Positions 10,961-19,543 of a DNA stretch of 64,000 nucleotides are shown here, piece by piece (the stretch's first letter is position 1; each line of letters starts with the position of its first letter). The translations under genes were made by a program, and so were the position numbers. The notes beneath the pieces are model-generated. The model worked only from the letters and a program-made list of their open reading frames with translations. It was not told the origin of the DNA and searched no databases. This DNA is from Actinobaculum massiliense (GTDB lineage Bacteria; Actinomycetota; Actinomycetes; Actinomycetales; Actinomycetaceae), in contig NZ_LN881717.1 in assembly GCF_001457435.1 (NCBI RefSeq), forward strand, positions 443,896-507,895. The letters run 5' to 3'.

Positions 10961-11905
10961 ATGACGTCTACGCACATGCTCTCTTTTACGCATGACGAAT
11001 GGAGCGCTCTGGCGAAAAACTCCCCGCTCCCCCTCACCCACGCCGATGTTCGCCACCTGAAGGCACTCGGCGATCCGATTGGTCTTTCAGAGGCGGACGC
11101 GATCTACCGCCCGCTTTCTGCGCTACTGCAGATGTATACCCGGGAGATGGGCGATCTGCACCGGGCCACATCGGAATTCCTCGGGATTCACGAGGAGCGA
11201 ACTCCGTTCATTATTGGCATTGCCGGTTCAGTCGCCGTCGGGAAATCCACCACGGCGCGCTTACTGCAGGCGCTGTTGCGCCGCTGGCCGCTCACGCCGA
11301 AAGTGGAGCTCGTCACCACGGATGGCTTCCTCTACCCGAACGCCGTTTTGGAAGCGAACGGGCTTATGGAACGCAAAGGTTTCCCCGAGTCATATGATCA
11401 AGACGCGCTCACGAACTTTGTGCGGCAGGTGAAATCCGGTAAATCGCACGTCACCGCGCCCATGTACGACCACGTCACCTACGACATCGTCCCCGATCAA
11501 ATGCTGACCGTCCACCACCCAGACATCTTGATTCTGGAGGGCCTGAACGTTCTGCAACCCGCGATTTTGCGCCCCGAGGACCCGCCGAACAAAATCCGCA
11601 CCGTGGTCTCAGATTTCTTCGATATGTCGATTTACGTGGACGCGGAGCCCGAGGACCTCGAACGCTGGTACCTCGATCGGCAGTTCAAGCTCCGCGATAT
11701 TGCCTTCTCCGAACCGGGTGCTTACTTCCACCAGTTCGCTGACATGCCCGACGACGAACTCCGCGACCGTTCGCGCGAAATCTGGCGCACAATCAATTTA
11801 CCGAATCTGCTAGAGAATATAGAGCCCACCCGGGCGCGGGCCGATATCACGCTTCGGAAAGGCCCAACGCACCGGGTGGAAGAAGTGCTCGTACGTAAGC
11901 TCTAG
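10961..11905 (+). CDS. coaA: type I pantothenate kinase
   Basis: ATP-dependent phosphorylation of pantothenate, the first step of coenzyme A synthesis. It is 314 aa, typical of the prokaryotic type I enzyme. The P-loop is GSVAVGKST, followed by TTDGFLYPN and ILEGLNVLQ, all family signatures. I choose ATG 10961, which has GGAG just before it; the longer upstream frame overlaps glmS. It is the only plus-strand gene in the first 17.8 kb and its TAG shares bases with the glmM TAG on the opposite strand. Confidence 0.96.
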   Translation: MTSTHMLSFTHDEWSALAKNSPLPLTHADVRHLKALGDPIGLSEADAIYRPLSALLQMYTREMGDLHRATSEFLGIHEERTPFIIGIAGSVAVGKSTTARLLQALLRRWPLTPKVELVTTDGFLYPNAVLEANGLMERKGFPESYDQDALTNFVRQVKSGKSHVTAPMYDHVTYDIVPDQMLTVHHPDILILEGLNVLQPAILRPEDPPNKIRTVVSDFFDMSIYVDAEPEDLERWYLDRQFKLRDIAFSEPGAYFHQFADMPDDELRDRSREIWRTINLPNLLENIEPTRARADITLRKGPTHRVEEVLVRKL

Positions 11906-13251
11906 CGGAGAGCGAGGTTATCACGCACAACCCCGGCCAATTCATCGGCAACGGCTTGTGCGTGTTCCTCCGTCTCGGCTTCCACCATCACGCGCACCAG
12001 CGGTTCGGTTCCCGAGGGGCGGAGCAGAACGCGGCCGGTTTCGCCGAGCGCTACTTCGGCGTCGCGCACTGCCTTCTGCACCTGCTCATTGCTGTTGACG
12101 GCGGCTTTATCCACGTCTGGAACATTGATGAGGACCTGCGGCAAACGAGTGACAATCGACGCCAATTCGGAGAGCGGCTTGCCGGAGGCCGCCACCTGCT
12201 GGCTGAGCATAAGGGCGGTGAGGGTTCCGTCGCCGGTGGTCGCGTGCTGAAGGGAAATCACGTGCCCGGACTGTTCGCCGCCCAGCGAGTATCCGTTCTT
12301 CCGCATTTCTTCGAGCACGTAGCGATCTCCTACCCCGGTCTGGACGGTGGTAATTCCGTGTTCCTTCATTGCCAGAAGCAGGCCCAGGTTCGACATCACT
12401 GTAACGACGAGCGTGCTCTTGTTGAGCCATCCGAGCGCGTTGCCTGCCACCGCCAGGATCGCCATAATTTGATCGCCATCCACGAGATTCCCGTTTTCAT
12501 CCGCGGCCAGGCACCGATCGGCGTCGCCGTCGAACGCAACACCAAAATCTGCCCCATTGGCGACGACGGCGGCCTGCATTGCCTCGGGATGGGTGGAGCC
12601 ACATTCCAGGTTGATGTTGTAGCCGTCGGGCGACGCGTTGATCACGATCACTTCCGCGCCCGCCCGCCGCAAAGCTTCGGGTGCTACGCGGCTGGTAGCT
12701 CCATTTGCGCAATCGACCACGATTTTCAGACCCGTCAGCGGTGTTTGGATTGTGGAGACCAGGTGGTCGATGTACTTCTTATCCGCAAACTCGCTGGTGT
12801 CGGTGATGCGGCCGATGCCGGCACCGATCGGGCGGCCCCAGTCTTCACCAAGGAGCTTTTCAATTTCGTCCTCTTTGGAATCCTCGAGTTTGAAGCCGCC
12901 ACGGGCGAAGAATTTAATGCCGTTATCCTGCATGGGGTTGTGCGAAGCCGAGATCATAACGCCGAGGTCATAGTCGCCTTCGGCAGTGAGGTACGCAATG
13001 CCGGGAGTGGGGATAACGTCAACGTGTTCCACGTCCACACCCGCTCCGGACAGGCCGGCCGCCACTGCTTGCCCGAGCATCCCTCCGGAGACGCGCGAAT
13101 CCTGGCCAATGACTGCGCGCGGCCGTCCTTCACCGTTGAAGCCGCGAGTCAATACCCTCGCGGCGGCCTCACCGAGTCGAAGCGCCAGTTCCGCAGTCAA
13201 CTCACGATTCGCCAAACCACGTACACCGTCTGTTCCAAAAAGCCTGGGCAT
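11902..13251 (-). CDS. glmM: phosphoglucosamine mutase
   Basis: Converts glucosamine-6-phosphate to glucosamine-1-phosphate for UDP-GlcNAc. It is 449 aa, the usual length. It starts [15 protein letters not shown]. The phosphoserine loop is [13 protein letters not shown], the metal loop is FDGDADRCL, the sugar loop is GGEQSGHVI and the phosphate-binding loop is [14 protein letters not shown]. It converges on coaA with a 4-bp overlap. The region upstream (13252-13637) holds repeats and hairpins rather than a gene. Confidence 0.97.
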   Translation of the reverse strand: MPRLFGTDGVRGLANRELTAELALRLGEAAARVLTRGFNGEGRPRAVIGQDSRVSGGMLGQAVAAGLSGAGVDVEHVDVIPTPGIAYLTAEGDYDLGVMISASHNPMQDNGIKFFARGGFKLEDSKEDEIEKLLGEDWGRPIGAGIGRITDTSEFADKKYIDHLVSTIQTPLTGLKIVVDCANGATSRVAPEALRRAGAEVIVINASPDGYNINLECGSTHPEAMQAAVVANGADFGVAFDGDADRCLAADENGNLVDGDQIMAILAVAGNALGWLNKSTLVVTVMSNLGLLLAMKEHGITTVQTGVGDRYVLEEMRKNGYSLGGEQSGHVISLQHATTGDGTLTALMLSQQVAASGKPLSELASIVTRLPQVLINVPDVDKAAVNSNEQVQKAVRDAEVALGETGRVLLRPSGTEPLVRVMVEAETEEHAQAVADELAGVVRDNLALR

Positions 13252-13408
13252 ATCTTTTCTCCCTCATTGGTCAAGCGCCGAAATTTACAATCGGGCTATC
13301 TATGCATACGCGAAGTTTTCATGCTTCGCTCCAACTGGGGTCAATTATTGCACCGCCGCCGGCCCTCGCCGGCAAGGCACACCATCCCAAGCGGAGGCCG
13401 CTGGCTGC

Positions 13409-13487
13409 GCTGGCACCGGTCGCGCTGGTAATGGTTGCGCTGGCACTGGTCGCGCTGGTAATGGTTGTGCTAGCACTTGGTTGCGCT
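13409..13487. repeat. 30-bp tandem repeat, about 2.6 copies
   Basis: Units 13409-13438 and 13439-13468 differ at two positions; a third degenerate partial unit follows to about 13487. The core is CGCGCTGGTAATGGTTG. It lies in the 386-base gene-free stretch between glmM and the orphan anchor-like ORF. A short plus-strand frame across it reads as a hydrophobic Ala/Leu/Val repeat with no other support. Confidence 0.85.
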
Positions 13488-13536
13488 TAAACAGCGCAAC
13501 GCCGGCATGGCGCCGCACAGACACAGCGCTAGCGCA

Positions 13537-13575
13537 TAAAACAAAACGTGGGACCTCGGTTACTGAGGCCCCACG
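13537..13575 (-). terminator. rho-independent terminator
   Basis: Arms 13547-13557 and 13565-13575 form an 11-bp stem in minus-strand RNA (one G-U pair), followed by TTTTGTTTTA. A second imperfect hairpin (13584-13629) stands between it and the stop at 13638. It ends the minus-strand transcript of the small ORF. Confidence 0.85.
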
Positions 13576-13637
13576 CCGTGATTTGAGTCTCTCTTCCGCT
13601 ACGTGGCTACACGGAGCGGAAGAGACTCAGTTGGCTA

Positions 13638-13955
13638 TTAGCCGTTCTTGCGACGTGCGATCGCGGCACCGCCAGCTATGAGCACCAGAGCCACACCAGA
13701 CATTCCGGCAATGTCCGCACCGGCGTGGGCAACCTTTGCCTTCTTCTCGGCCTTGGCAACCTTATCGCCAGCCTTCTTGGCGGGCTTAGTTTCCTTGGCC
13801 GGGGCCTTCGACTTGTCGTCGGCCGCCTTGGTGGTGTCATCGTCACCAGGCTCGTCGGTCGGATCAACCGTCGGATCCTCGCTGGGCTCCTCGGTCGGAT
13901 CAGCCGGCTTGGTGGGATCAACGGCCGGAGTGGTCGGATCCATAGGCTTCACCAA
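13638..13955 (-). CDS. orphan cell-wall-anchor-like small protein, possible gene remnant
   Basis: A 105-aa frame. Residues 1-40 are Pro/Thr/Asp/Glu repeats (DPTKPADPTEEP), 45-75 are Lys/Ala-rich, and the end is one hydrophobic helix followed by ARRKNG. This is the layout of a sortase-type C-terminus (PT stalk, helix, basic tail), but no LPxTG is present: the matching spot reads VAHAGAD. There is no signal peptide. The frame begins at TTG 13955 (ATG 13943 is an alternative) with no clear SD, and an in-frame TGA lies four codons upstream. It may be the tail of a decayed surface protein, or a genuine small membrane protein. A terminator follows it. Confidence 0.5.
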   Translation of the reverse strand: MVKPMDPTTPAVDPTKPADPTEEPSEDPTVDPTDEPGDDDTTKAADDKSKAPAKETKPAKKAGDKVAKAEKKAKVAHAGADIAGMSGVALVLIAGGAAIARRKNG

Positions 13956-14017
13956 ATTGTTTTTTCATTGAATTGTCGGGGATTTCCCGATAGGGAGACT
14001 TTGTAATAAGGAGCAGA

Positions 14018-14057
14018 CGGATATTTCGTACCGTTCATAAAATTTGGCAAATATCCG
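14018..14057. repeat. inverted repeat CGGATATTT / AAATATCCG
   Basis: Perfect 9-bp arms (14018-14026 and 14049-14057) around a 22-base AT-rich spacer. It lies between the rpsI terminator and the orphan ORF, and could be an operator or a structured leader. Confidence 0.6.
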
Positions 14058-14111
14058 CGAGTGCGCGGCTGTGATCTTTGTCAAAACCAGCAGAAGCCCA
14101 CCTATAGACAG

Positions 14112-14143
14112 AAAGAACCCCGCTCCACTGAGCGGGGTTCTTT
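14112..14143 (-). terminator. terminator after rpsI
   Basis: Perfect stem AAAGAACCCCGCT / AGCGGGGTTCTTT (14112-14124 against 14131-14143), symmetrical so it can act on either strand. It lies just beyond the rpsI stop. Confidence 0.88.
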
Positions 14144-14177
14144 GAGACGAGATGCCGCGCCGGCGGCGTCGATCGCC

Positions 14178-14669
14178 TTAACGCTTGGAGAACTGCGAAG
14201 CCTTGCGAGCCTTCTTGAGTCCAGCCTTCTTACGCTCCACCGCGCGCGCATCGCGCGTGAGGAAGCCGGCCTTCTTCAGGCTCGGGCGGTTCGCCTCGCG
14301 ATCGATCTCATTGAGAGCGCGGGAAACACCCAAACGGAGCGCGCCGGCCTGGCCGGAGGTCCCGCCGCCATCAATGCGAGCGATCACATCGAAACGTCCT
14401 TCGAGGTCGAGGAGCACGAACGGAGCGTTCACCAGCTGCTGATGAAGCGGGTTCGGGAAGTAATCCTTCAGCTCGCGACCGTTAATCTTCCATTCGCCGG
14501 TTCCGGGGACGAGGCGCACGCGCGCCACCGCCTCCTTGCGGCGCCCGAGGCCCTGCCCCGGAGCTGTAGCGGATACGCCCTGACCGGCGCGAGGGGTTTC
14601 GGTTTCCGTGGTGTAGGAACCGGTGAACTCCTCTTCTTCCACCTGGGCGTCAACGTTGATTTCTGACAT
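14178..14669 (-). CDS. rpsI: 30S ribosomal protein S9
   Basis: Small-subunit protein whose C-terminal tail reaches the P site. It is 163 aa: an acidic actinobacterial N-terminal extension (about 35 residues) precedes the core [15 protein letters not shown], and the basic tail ends [11 protein letters not shown], the expected terminus. [14 protein letters not shown] is the family signature. It is co-transcribed with rplM 27 bases upstream and ends at a strong terminator. Confidence 0.97.
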   Translation of the reverse strand: MSEINVDAQVEEEEFTGSYTTETETPRAGQGVSATAPGQGLGRRKEAVARVRLVPGTGEWKINGRELKDYFPNPLHQQLVNAPFVLLDLEGRFDVIARIDGGGTSGQAGALRLGVSRALNEIDREANRPSLKKAGFLTRDARAVERKKAGLKKARKASQFSKR

Positions 14670-14696
14670 TTTAATCCTGTTCCGAAAAGCTTGCGC

Positions 14697-15140
14697 CTAC
14701 TGGGCGATCTTCTTGAGCTCGTAAGGCTCGGGCTGCTGAGCGACGTGCGGATGCTCTCCGCCGGCGTATACCTTCAGCCGCTTAATCTGCTGACGTCCGA
14801 GCTTGTTGCGGGGAATCATGCCCTTGACTGCTTGCTCAATAGCCTTCTCCGGCTGAGAGGCAAGAAGTTCCGCATAAGAGGTGGCCTTCAAACCGCCCGG
14901 GTAACCCGAGTGGTGGTAGGACATCTTGTCGCGTAGCTTGCTTCCGGTCAGCGCAACTTTCGACGCGTTGACCACAATCACGAAATCGCCGGTATCGGCG
15001 TTCGGAGCAAAAATGGGCTTATGCTTCCCACGGAGCAGGTTGGCAACCTGGGCTGCCAAGCGCCCGAGAACAACATCAGTGGCATCAACGATGTACCACT
15101 TACGATCGATGTCGCCGGGCTTAGGAGTGTACGTGCGCAC
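14697..15140 (-). CDS. rplM: 50S ribosomal protein L13
   Basis: Early-assembling large-subunit protein. It is 147 aa and begins [34 protein letters not shown] and [11 protein letters not shown] are family motifs, and [19 protein letters not shown] closes the fold. It is the first gene of the rplM-rpsI operon, preceded by a good sigma70-type promoter at 15321-15349, leaving a leader of about 170 bases. Confidence 0.97.
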   Translation of the reverse strand: MRTYTPKPGDIDRKWYIVDATDVVLGRLAAQVANLLRGKHKPIFAPNADTGDFVIVVNASKVALTGSKLRDKMSYHHSGYPGGLKATSYAELLASQPEKAIEQAVKGMIPRNKLGRQQIKRLKVYAGGEHPHVAQQPEPYELKKIAQ

Positions 15141-15320
15141 TTGCGTAGCCTTCGTTTCTCGTTAGGGTTTTACCTCGCATGGCAAGGCGGGTCATAACCG
15201 CGCGCCAGCCAAAAACACATCGCAAGGCAAAACCACAATGGTCATTTCAAAATCTTTTGCTGGGAGCTGGCGCGGCGAGTGGGAAAAGCACCGCACAGAC
15301 AGCTTGCACAACAACAATCC

Positions 15321-15349
15321 AGAATACAGTGAGCCTTTAGGTCAGTCAA
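15321..15349 (-). promoter_or_regulatory. promoter for rplM-rpsI (TTGACT, 17, TATTCT)
   Basis: Minus-strand TTGACT (15349-15344) and TATTCT (15326-15321) at 17-base spacing, one of the best sigma70-type matches in the window. It lies within the 263-base gap between the LssY-domain gene and rplM. Confidence 0.78.
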
Positions 15350-15403
15350 AGATAAAGTGCTTCTGTGAGCGGTTCCACCAGCCATTAAATCCCTGCGGAT
15401 CCC

Positions 15404-16831
15404 CTACACCACCGGCGGAGGAACCGTGACGTAGGGCTCGCCACCGCGCTTGCCCACCCAGTGCCGGACGGAGCTGGCCGAAACCGCAAAAACGGCCAAA
15501 ACCGGGAAGGATGCCCGCACGATCTCCCCGATTTCCAATTGGCCCGCCTGAGATAGGTAGAGGAAGGAGATCGCGCAATGCAAGAGCATAAAAGCCACCC
15601 ACGCCCAGCGTCTTCTCGCCGCCACCAGGATGAGGAGTATGGCGGAAACAGCGAAGGCCGCCAAGGATGCCTGCGGCACCTGGGGCAAACTCCAGGCCAG
15701 GTCCAAAACAACATCTAGGAATATAAGTACCGCAGCCAGGCCAACGGGCGGCGGTGGTAGCTCGCGCCGCGTCGCTTCACTGACCGCCGCGGGAACCGGG
15801 ACTCCGCCGCGAGATCTACGACGTTTTGTGCCGCCCTCGCGTGATTGAGTTGTCGCCCCGGCGCCGTCCCAGGGGTCATCGCTACCTGCGCCGCCATCGT
15901 CACCAGCCGCCGCTTCATTAATTCCCGCCGCGCGGCCAGCCCGTTCGGCGGCGCCATTAATATCGAGGACGGGAAGGTCGCCGTCGGTGTGGATCTCGTC
16001 CCCACCACCGTTGCGCGAGTGATAGGCATTGAAATACTGCTCGACCACGCCGACCCCAACCTCCGCATCGGCGTAGCGCAAGGTTGCAATCAGATAGTCA
16101 CGCTCGGCGTCGACGTCGGGATCGATTTTGTGCGTAACTTGCCCGGTGAAAACGGAGAGGCCAACCGAGCGGTCATAGGTTGCCGCAGCCACCCAATCCA
16201 CCGCGATTCCGCCGGGCAGGGTCCAGCCCGGCGGAGTTCTCCAAAACCGCACGTGGTGGCGCTGGGAAATGTTTCCGTCCACTTCTTTCTGGTAGGCGAA
16301 ATCCTCCTCGCGATCGAAAAGGAATAAATGCGAGACCGGCGCGGCCGGGTATGAGCGCCGGAAGATATACGAGAGGATAATTTTCCAGCTGGAGCGAAGC
16401 GAAAGTGGGTCGGCTTTTACCCAGCCGGCAGCGCGCATAACGGCGTGAATATCATTTTCCTCCCCGTCGAAGGAAAGGTTCACCGGATCGCCCAGGATTC
16501 CATCGGCGGTACGGGTTCTCCCAATAAAATAATCGGGCACGTAAATAGTGGAAACCACCTGGTGTAACCGCGGAATTGCCAAATACGCAAACAGCGCCCA
16601 GAAGAAAATGAGGTTGAGCGCCCACAGAGGCTCGCCCGGGATCCCGAGCGGCAAAAGAAGAAGCCCGAACCAGATGGCGAAGATAAGCCCAATAAAAGAG
16701 AAGATTGCCGCGACGATGTCATAAAGCGCGTAGCGACGCCGCGGCGCCGGCCCGCTGGAGGACCGCTCGTATTCGGGTTCGCTGGTCGGCACCGGCCAGC
16801 GATGCTCAGTTTTCTCCGCCTTAATCCGCAT
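15404..16831 (-). CDS. LssY C-terminal-domain membrane protein
   Basis: 475 aa. After a charged N-terminus come two or three hydrophobic helices (about residues 35-95, IFSFIGLIFAIWFGLLLLP and LNLIFFWALFAYLAI), then a soluble region that resembles the LssY_C domain (GDPVNLSFDGEENDIHAVMRAAGW, split in my reading around residues 115-230), an Asp/Gly/Arg-rich linker, and a C-terminal bundle of about four helices. The start ATG 16831 overlaps the truA stop by 11 bases, so the two are probably coupled. The function of LssY_C proteins is not established; a link to envelope lipids is sometimes inferred from PAP2 fusions, but no phosphatase motif is visible here. Confidence 0.8.
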   Translation of the reverse strand: MRIKAEKTEHRWPVPTSEPEYERSSSGPAPRRRYALYDIVAAIFSFIGLIFAIWFGLLLLPLGIPGEPLWALNLIFFWALFAYLAIPRLHQVVSTIYVPDYFIGRTRTADGILGDPVNLSFDGEENDIHAVMRAAGWVKADPLSLRSSWKIILSYIFRRSYPAAPVSHLFLFDREEDFAYQKEVDGNISQRHHVRFWRTPPGWTLPGGIAVDWVAAATYDRSVGLSVFTGQVTHKIDPDVDAERDYLIATLRYADAEVGVGVVEQYFNAYHSRNGGGDEIHTDGDLPVLDINGAAERAGRAAGINEAAAGDDGGAGSDDPWDGAGATTQSREGGTKRRRSRGGVPVPAAVSEATRRELPPPPVGLAAVLIFLDVVLDLAWSLPQVPQASLAAFAVSAILLILVAARRRWAWVAFMLLHCAISFLYLSQAGQLEIGEIVRASFPVLAVFAVSASSVRHWVGKRGGEPYVTVPPPVV

Positions 16832-17882
16832 TGTTGCCCTCTCCGGCCGGCCGTTCACCGCGGGCGGGGCTCGCCTCTCCTGCACCACGCGTTTCGCGCG
16901 CTTGGCTCGCCTCCCCCACACCCTGGGTTTCGCGCGCTTGGTTCCCCTCGCCCCAATCCGGTCGCTCGCTCGCCTCGCCGACGCCGTTGAGCGTGCGCAC
17001 TCGCCGCGTGAGGCGCGCCCGCTCGCCAAAGCTTTCCGGCCGCGGATAAATAATTCTCTCCAAGGTGAGGGGATGCGGCGGGGCAATCACCACTTCCCCG
17101 GTGCGATTACATTCCTCGAGGCGCTGGCGCGGCCAATCAACGCCGCGCGTACCATTTCCCACCCTAAGGAGCGTGCCCACCAGCGTGCGCACCATCGAAT
17201 GCCCAAAAGCATCAGCCCGCGCGTGGACCGCCAGAATCCCTGACTCCTCCCCCGCACCGCCCTCGGGCACGACCTCCAGACGCTGCAGCTCGCGAATGGT
17301 GGTAGCCCCCTCGCGCGGGCGGCAATAGGAAAGGAAATTATGCTCCCCAAGCAGTTGCTGAGCGGCGGCGTTCATCGCCTCGACGTCGAGCCGCTGACCC
17401 GGGAGCCACAGCACGTCGTGGCGCCGCAGCGGGTCAAAATCATGGGTGGCGATGCGGTAGGTGTATTCGCGCGCCAGCGCCGAGAACCGCGCGTCGAAAT
17501 CCCCGGGGACTTGTTCAATCTTTTGCACGGCGACGTCGGAGGTGCCGCGCGGACCGCCCTGAGTGCCCGCTTCTCGTGCCAGCACGCCGCGCAAACGCGA
17601 GGCCAGCGCCTCCTCCGGGGTTCTTGTGGAGCGGCCGGGCACAGCCTGGAAAGCACTTGCCTCCACATCCAGATGAGCAACCTGGCCGCGCGCATGCACT
17701 CCGGCGTCGGTACGCCCCGCCACCGTCAGCACCACCGGAACGCGCAAGATGGTGCTCAGCGCATCGGTAAGCACGCCCTCCACGGTCCGCAAGCCCGGCT
17801 GCGCGGCCCAACCGTGAAAATCGGTACCGTCGTAGGCGATATCAAGCCGAAGCCGAACACTTTGCGCTACCGTATCTTGCAT
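16821..17882 (-). CDS. truA: tRNA pseudouridine(38-40) synthase TruA
   Basis: Isomerises uridines 38-40 of the tRNA anticodon arm. It is 353 aa, longer than the usual 250-290. The catalytic Asp is in VAGRTDAGVHA; RLDIAYDGTDFHGW, YTYRI and HNFLSYCR are family motifs. Excess length comes from a mid-protein insert (EEALASRLRGVLAREAG) and a repetitive Gly/Glu/Ala/Arg tail of about 60 residues. ATG 17882 has GGGGAG ten bases before it, inside the divergent ppgK reading frame. The start codons of truA and ppgK share bases in CATG. Confidence 0.95.
   Translation of the reverse strand: MQDTVAQSVRLRLDIAYDGTDFHGWAAQPGLRTVEGVLTDALSTILRVPVVLTVAGRTDAGVHARGQVAHLDVEASAFQAVPGRSTRTPEEALASRLRGVLAREAGTQGGPRGTSDVAVQKIEQVPGDFDARFSALAREYTYRIATHDFDPLRRHDVLWLPGQRLDVEAMNAAAQQLLGEHNFLSYCRPREGATTIRELQRLEVVPEGGAGEESGILAVHARADAFGHSMVRTLVGTLLRVGNGTRGVDWPRQRLEECNRTGEVVIAPPHPLTLERIIYPRPESFGERARLTRRVRTLNGVGEASERPDWGEGNQARETQGVGEASQARETRGAGEASPARGERPAGEGNNAD
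16870..16941. repeat. two in-frame 36-bp tandem repeats in the truA tail
   Basis: Units 16870-16905 and 16906-16941 share CTCGCCTC at the start and GTTTCGCGCGCTTGG at the end. In truA they encode repeated GEASQARET-like 12-residue units. Degenerate copies continue on both sides. Confidence 0.8.
17868..17873 (+). promoter_or_regulatory. candidate -10 box for leaderless ppgK
   Basis: TACCGT is followed by seven bases and then ATG 17881. TANNNT seven bases before the start codon is the known pattern of leaderless actinobacterial mRNAs, and ppgK has no SD, so transcription may begin at the A of ATG. Confidence 0.5.
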
Positions 17883-18765
17883 GATAGAAGTCTCCCCTAA
17901 AGGTCTGCGAACGCTCGCCGTCGATTGTGGCGGTGGCGGAATCAAAACCACTCTTTTGGATCCGGGTGGCTTCCAAATCGGGCCGGCGACCCGCACGGAG
18001 GTAACTTACCCCTTTTCTCCCGAAAATTTACTGGAGATTATCGCCCAGGACACCAAACGCCTCGCCGAAACTCCCGGTTTGCGGGAAACCGACGCCACCC
18101 TTTTCGACCGAATCACCATGGGAATGCCGGGAATGATCCGCCACGGGGTCATCGTCTACACCCCGCACTATATCCGGAAGGCTGGGCCGCATACCCGAAT
18201 TGATCCCACCAATGAGGCCGCCTGGAACGGCCTCGACATCCAAGCTGCGTTGGAGGAACGTTTTTCGGTGCCCGCCCTCGTGATTAACGATTCCGAGGTC
18301 GCCGCCGCCGGAGTGGTTTCCGGGCGCGGGCTGGAAGTTGTTCTCACCTTCGGTACCGGTCTGGGCTCTGCGGTGGTCGACGACGGCATCCTCGCCCCGC
18401 ATATGGAGTTCTCCCACGCGCGGATGCGCTGGGGTTTGACGTACGACGACGTTGTGGGAGAAATCGAGCGCATCCGGCTGGGTGACTCCGCCTGGAGCCG
18501 CCGGGTGCTGCGCGCGGTGGAATCGCTCTATCCGGTTTTGCGCTGGGACAAGCTCTATATCGGGGGCGGAAACGCCTCGCGAATCTCTTCCTCCGTCCGC
18601 GCAAAATTCGATTCGAAGGTGACCTTCATTCCGAATGCCGCCGGTATGAATGGCGGCGTGCGCGCCTGGAGCCTGGCCGGCCACAATGCACGGCGCTCCG
18701 AACGCGGCCAACACGCCCAGCTACGCGGCCCGGATGTGCTCGGCGACCAAATCATGCCCGACTAA
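17881..18765 (+). CDS. ppgK: ROK-family kinase, polyphosphate glucokinase-like
   Basis: Probably phosphorylates glucose using polyphosphate or ATP. It is 294 aa. The N-terminal phosphate loop VDCGGGGIKTTLLD, the catalytic Asp in LVINDSEVAAAG, and LTFGTGLGSAVV with a following EFSH match the PpgK branch of the ROK family better than typical ATP glucokinases; the C-terminal loop is YIGGGNASRI. No other in-frame start candidate exists near the N-terminus, and no SD precedes ATG 17881. Substrate specificity (polyP or ATP, glucose or another sugar) is inferred. It is a single plus-strand gene between two minus-strand operons, ending at a shared terminator. Confidence 0.85.
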   Translation: MIEVSPKGLRTLAVDCGGGGIKTTLLDPGGFQIGPATRTEVTYPFSPENLLEIIAQDTKRLAETPGLRETDATLFDRITMGMPGMIRHGVIVYTPHYIRKAGPHTRIDPTNEAAWNGLDIQAALEERFSVPALVINDSEVAAAGVVSGRGLEVVLTFGTGLGSAVVDDGILAPHMEFSHARMRWGLTYDDVVGEIERIRLGDSAWSRRVLRAVESLYPVLRWDKLYIGGGNASRISSSVRAKFDSKVTFIPNAAGMNGGVRAWSLAGHNARRSERGQHAQLRGPDVLGDQIMPD

Positions 18766-18883
18766 TTCAGCAACATCCCACCGTACTAATCGCGCGGATC
18801 GCTGCCCAGAAATCGCCAGCTTCATTTGCGCGGACCGGCAACCTGTGGAAGGTATATAACGGGTATTTTCGCCCCATAACTAA

Positions 18884-18917
18884 CGTGTCCCGGTTACCTC
18901 GCGGTAACCGGGACACG
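18884..18917. terminator. bidirectional terminator between ppgK and rplQ
   Basis: A perfect 15-bp stem (18884-18898 against 18903-18917) with a TCGC loop. The plus strand continues GTTTTGAGCTTTTA, so it serves ppgK; it also stands just after rplQ on the minus strand. The rest of the gap holds no gene. Confidence 0.88.
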
Positions 18918-18942
18918 TTTTGAGCTTTTAGGCTTAGCGGAC

Positions 18943-19506
18943 TTACTTGTCCTCGCCGGCTTCAGCAGCTTCCTCAGCCTCAGCGGCTTCCTCGGCCTCT
19001 TCCGTCGCATCAGCTTCGACCTCAGTAGCCTCGGGAGCTTCCTCTTCGGTAAGATCCTCAGCCTCAACGGCCTCCTCGGCCTCCTCAGCCTTGGCGGCAT
19101 TCTCGGCAGCCTTCTCAGCCTCGCGAACCGCGGACTGCTTCGGGGAAAGCTTCTCGGTGACGAGAGAGATAACGGCCATCGGAGCGTTGTCGCCGCGGCG
19201 GTTACCCACCTTGACGATGCGGGTGTAGCCACCCTGGCGCTCCTCGAACAGCGGGGCCAGTTCCTCGAAGAGGATGTAGGCGGTCTCCCGGTCGTTGAAG
19301 GTGCGCAGAACCTGACGGCGGTTGTGGGTATCACCCTTCTTCGCCTTGGTGATCAGACGCTCCATGTAGGGCTGAACCAGCTTGGCCTTCGCCTCGGTGG
19401 TGCGGATGGACTTCTTGTGGACCAGTTCCTTGCACAGGTTCGCAACGATCTTGCGCTGGTTAGTAGCGCTACCGCCGATGCGAGGTCCCTTAGTGGGATT
19501 AGGCAT
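18943..19506 (-). CDS. rplQ: 50S ribosomal protein L17
   Basis: Large-subunit protein near the exit tunnel. It is 187 aa. The core (about 1-125) starts MPNPTKGPRIGGSATNQRKI and includes LFEELAPLFEERQGGYTRIV. A C-terminal tail of about 50 residues is almost only Glu and Ala, a feature of actinobacterial L17 but absent in E. coli. It is last in the alpha operon, 37 bases after rpoA. Confidence 0.97.
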   Translation of the reverse strand: MPNPTKGPRIGGSATNQRKIVANLCKELVHKKSIRTTEAKAKLVQPYMERLITKAKKGDTHNRRQVLRTFNDRETAYILFEELAPLFEERQGGYTRIVKVGNRRGDNAPMAVISLVTEKLSPKQSAVREAEKAAENAAKAEEAEEAVEAEDLTEEEAPEATEVEADATEEAEEAAEAEEAAEAGEDK

Positions 19507-19543
19507 TGTTTTCTCCTAAAAATCTGTGGCGCCCCAGGGCGCT

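Noticed and set aside
13302-13490. 62-codon plus frame across the 30-bp repeat
   Set aside because: Hydrophobic only because of the repeat; no SD, no homology, no conserved features.
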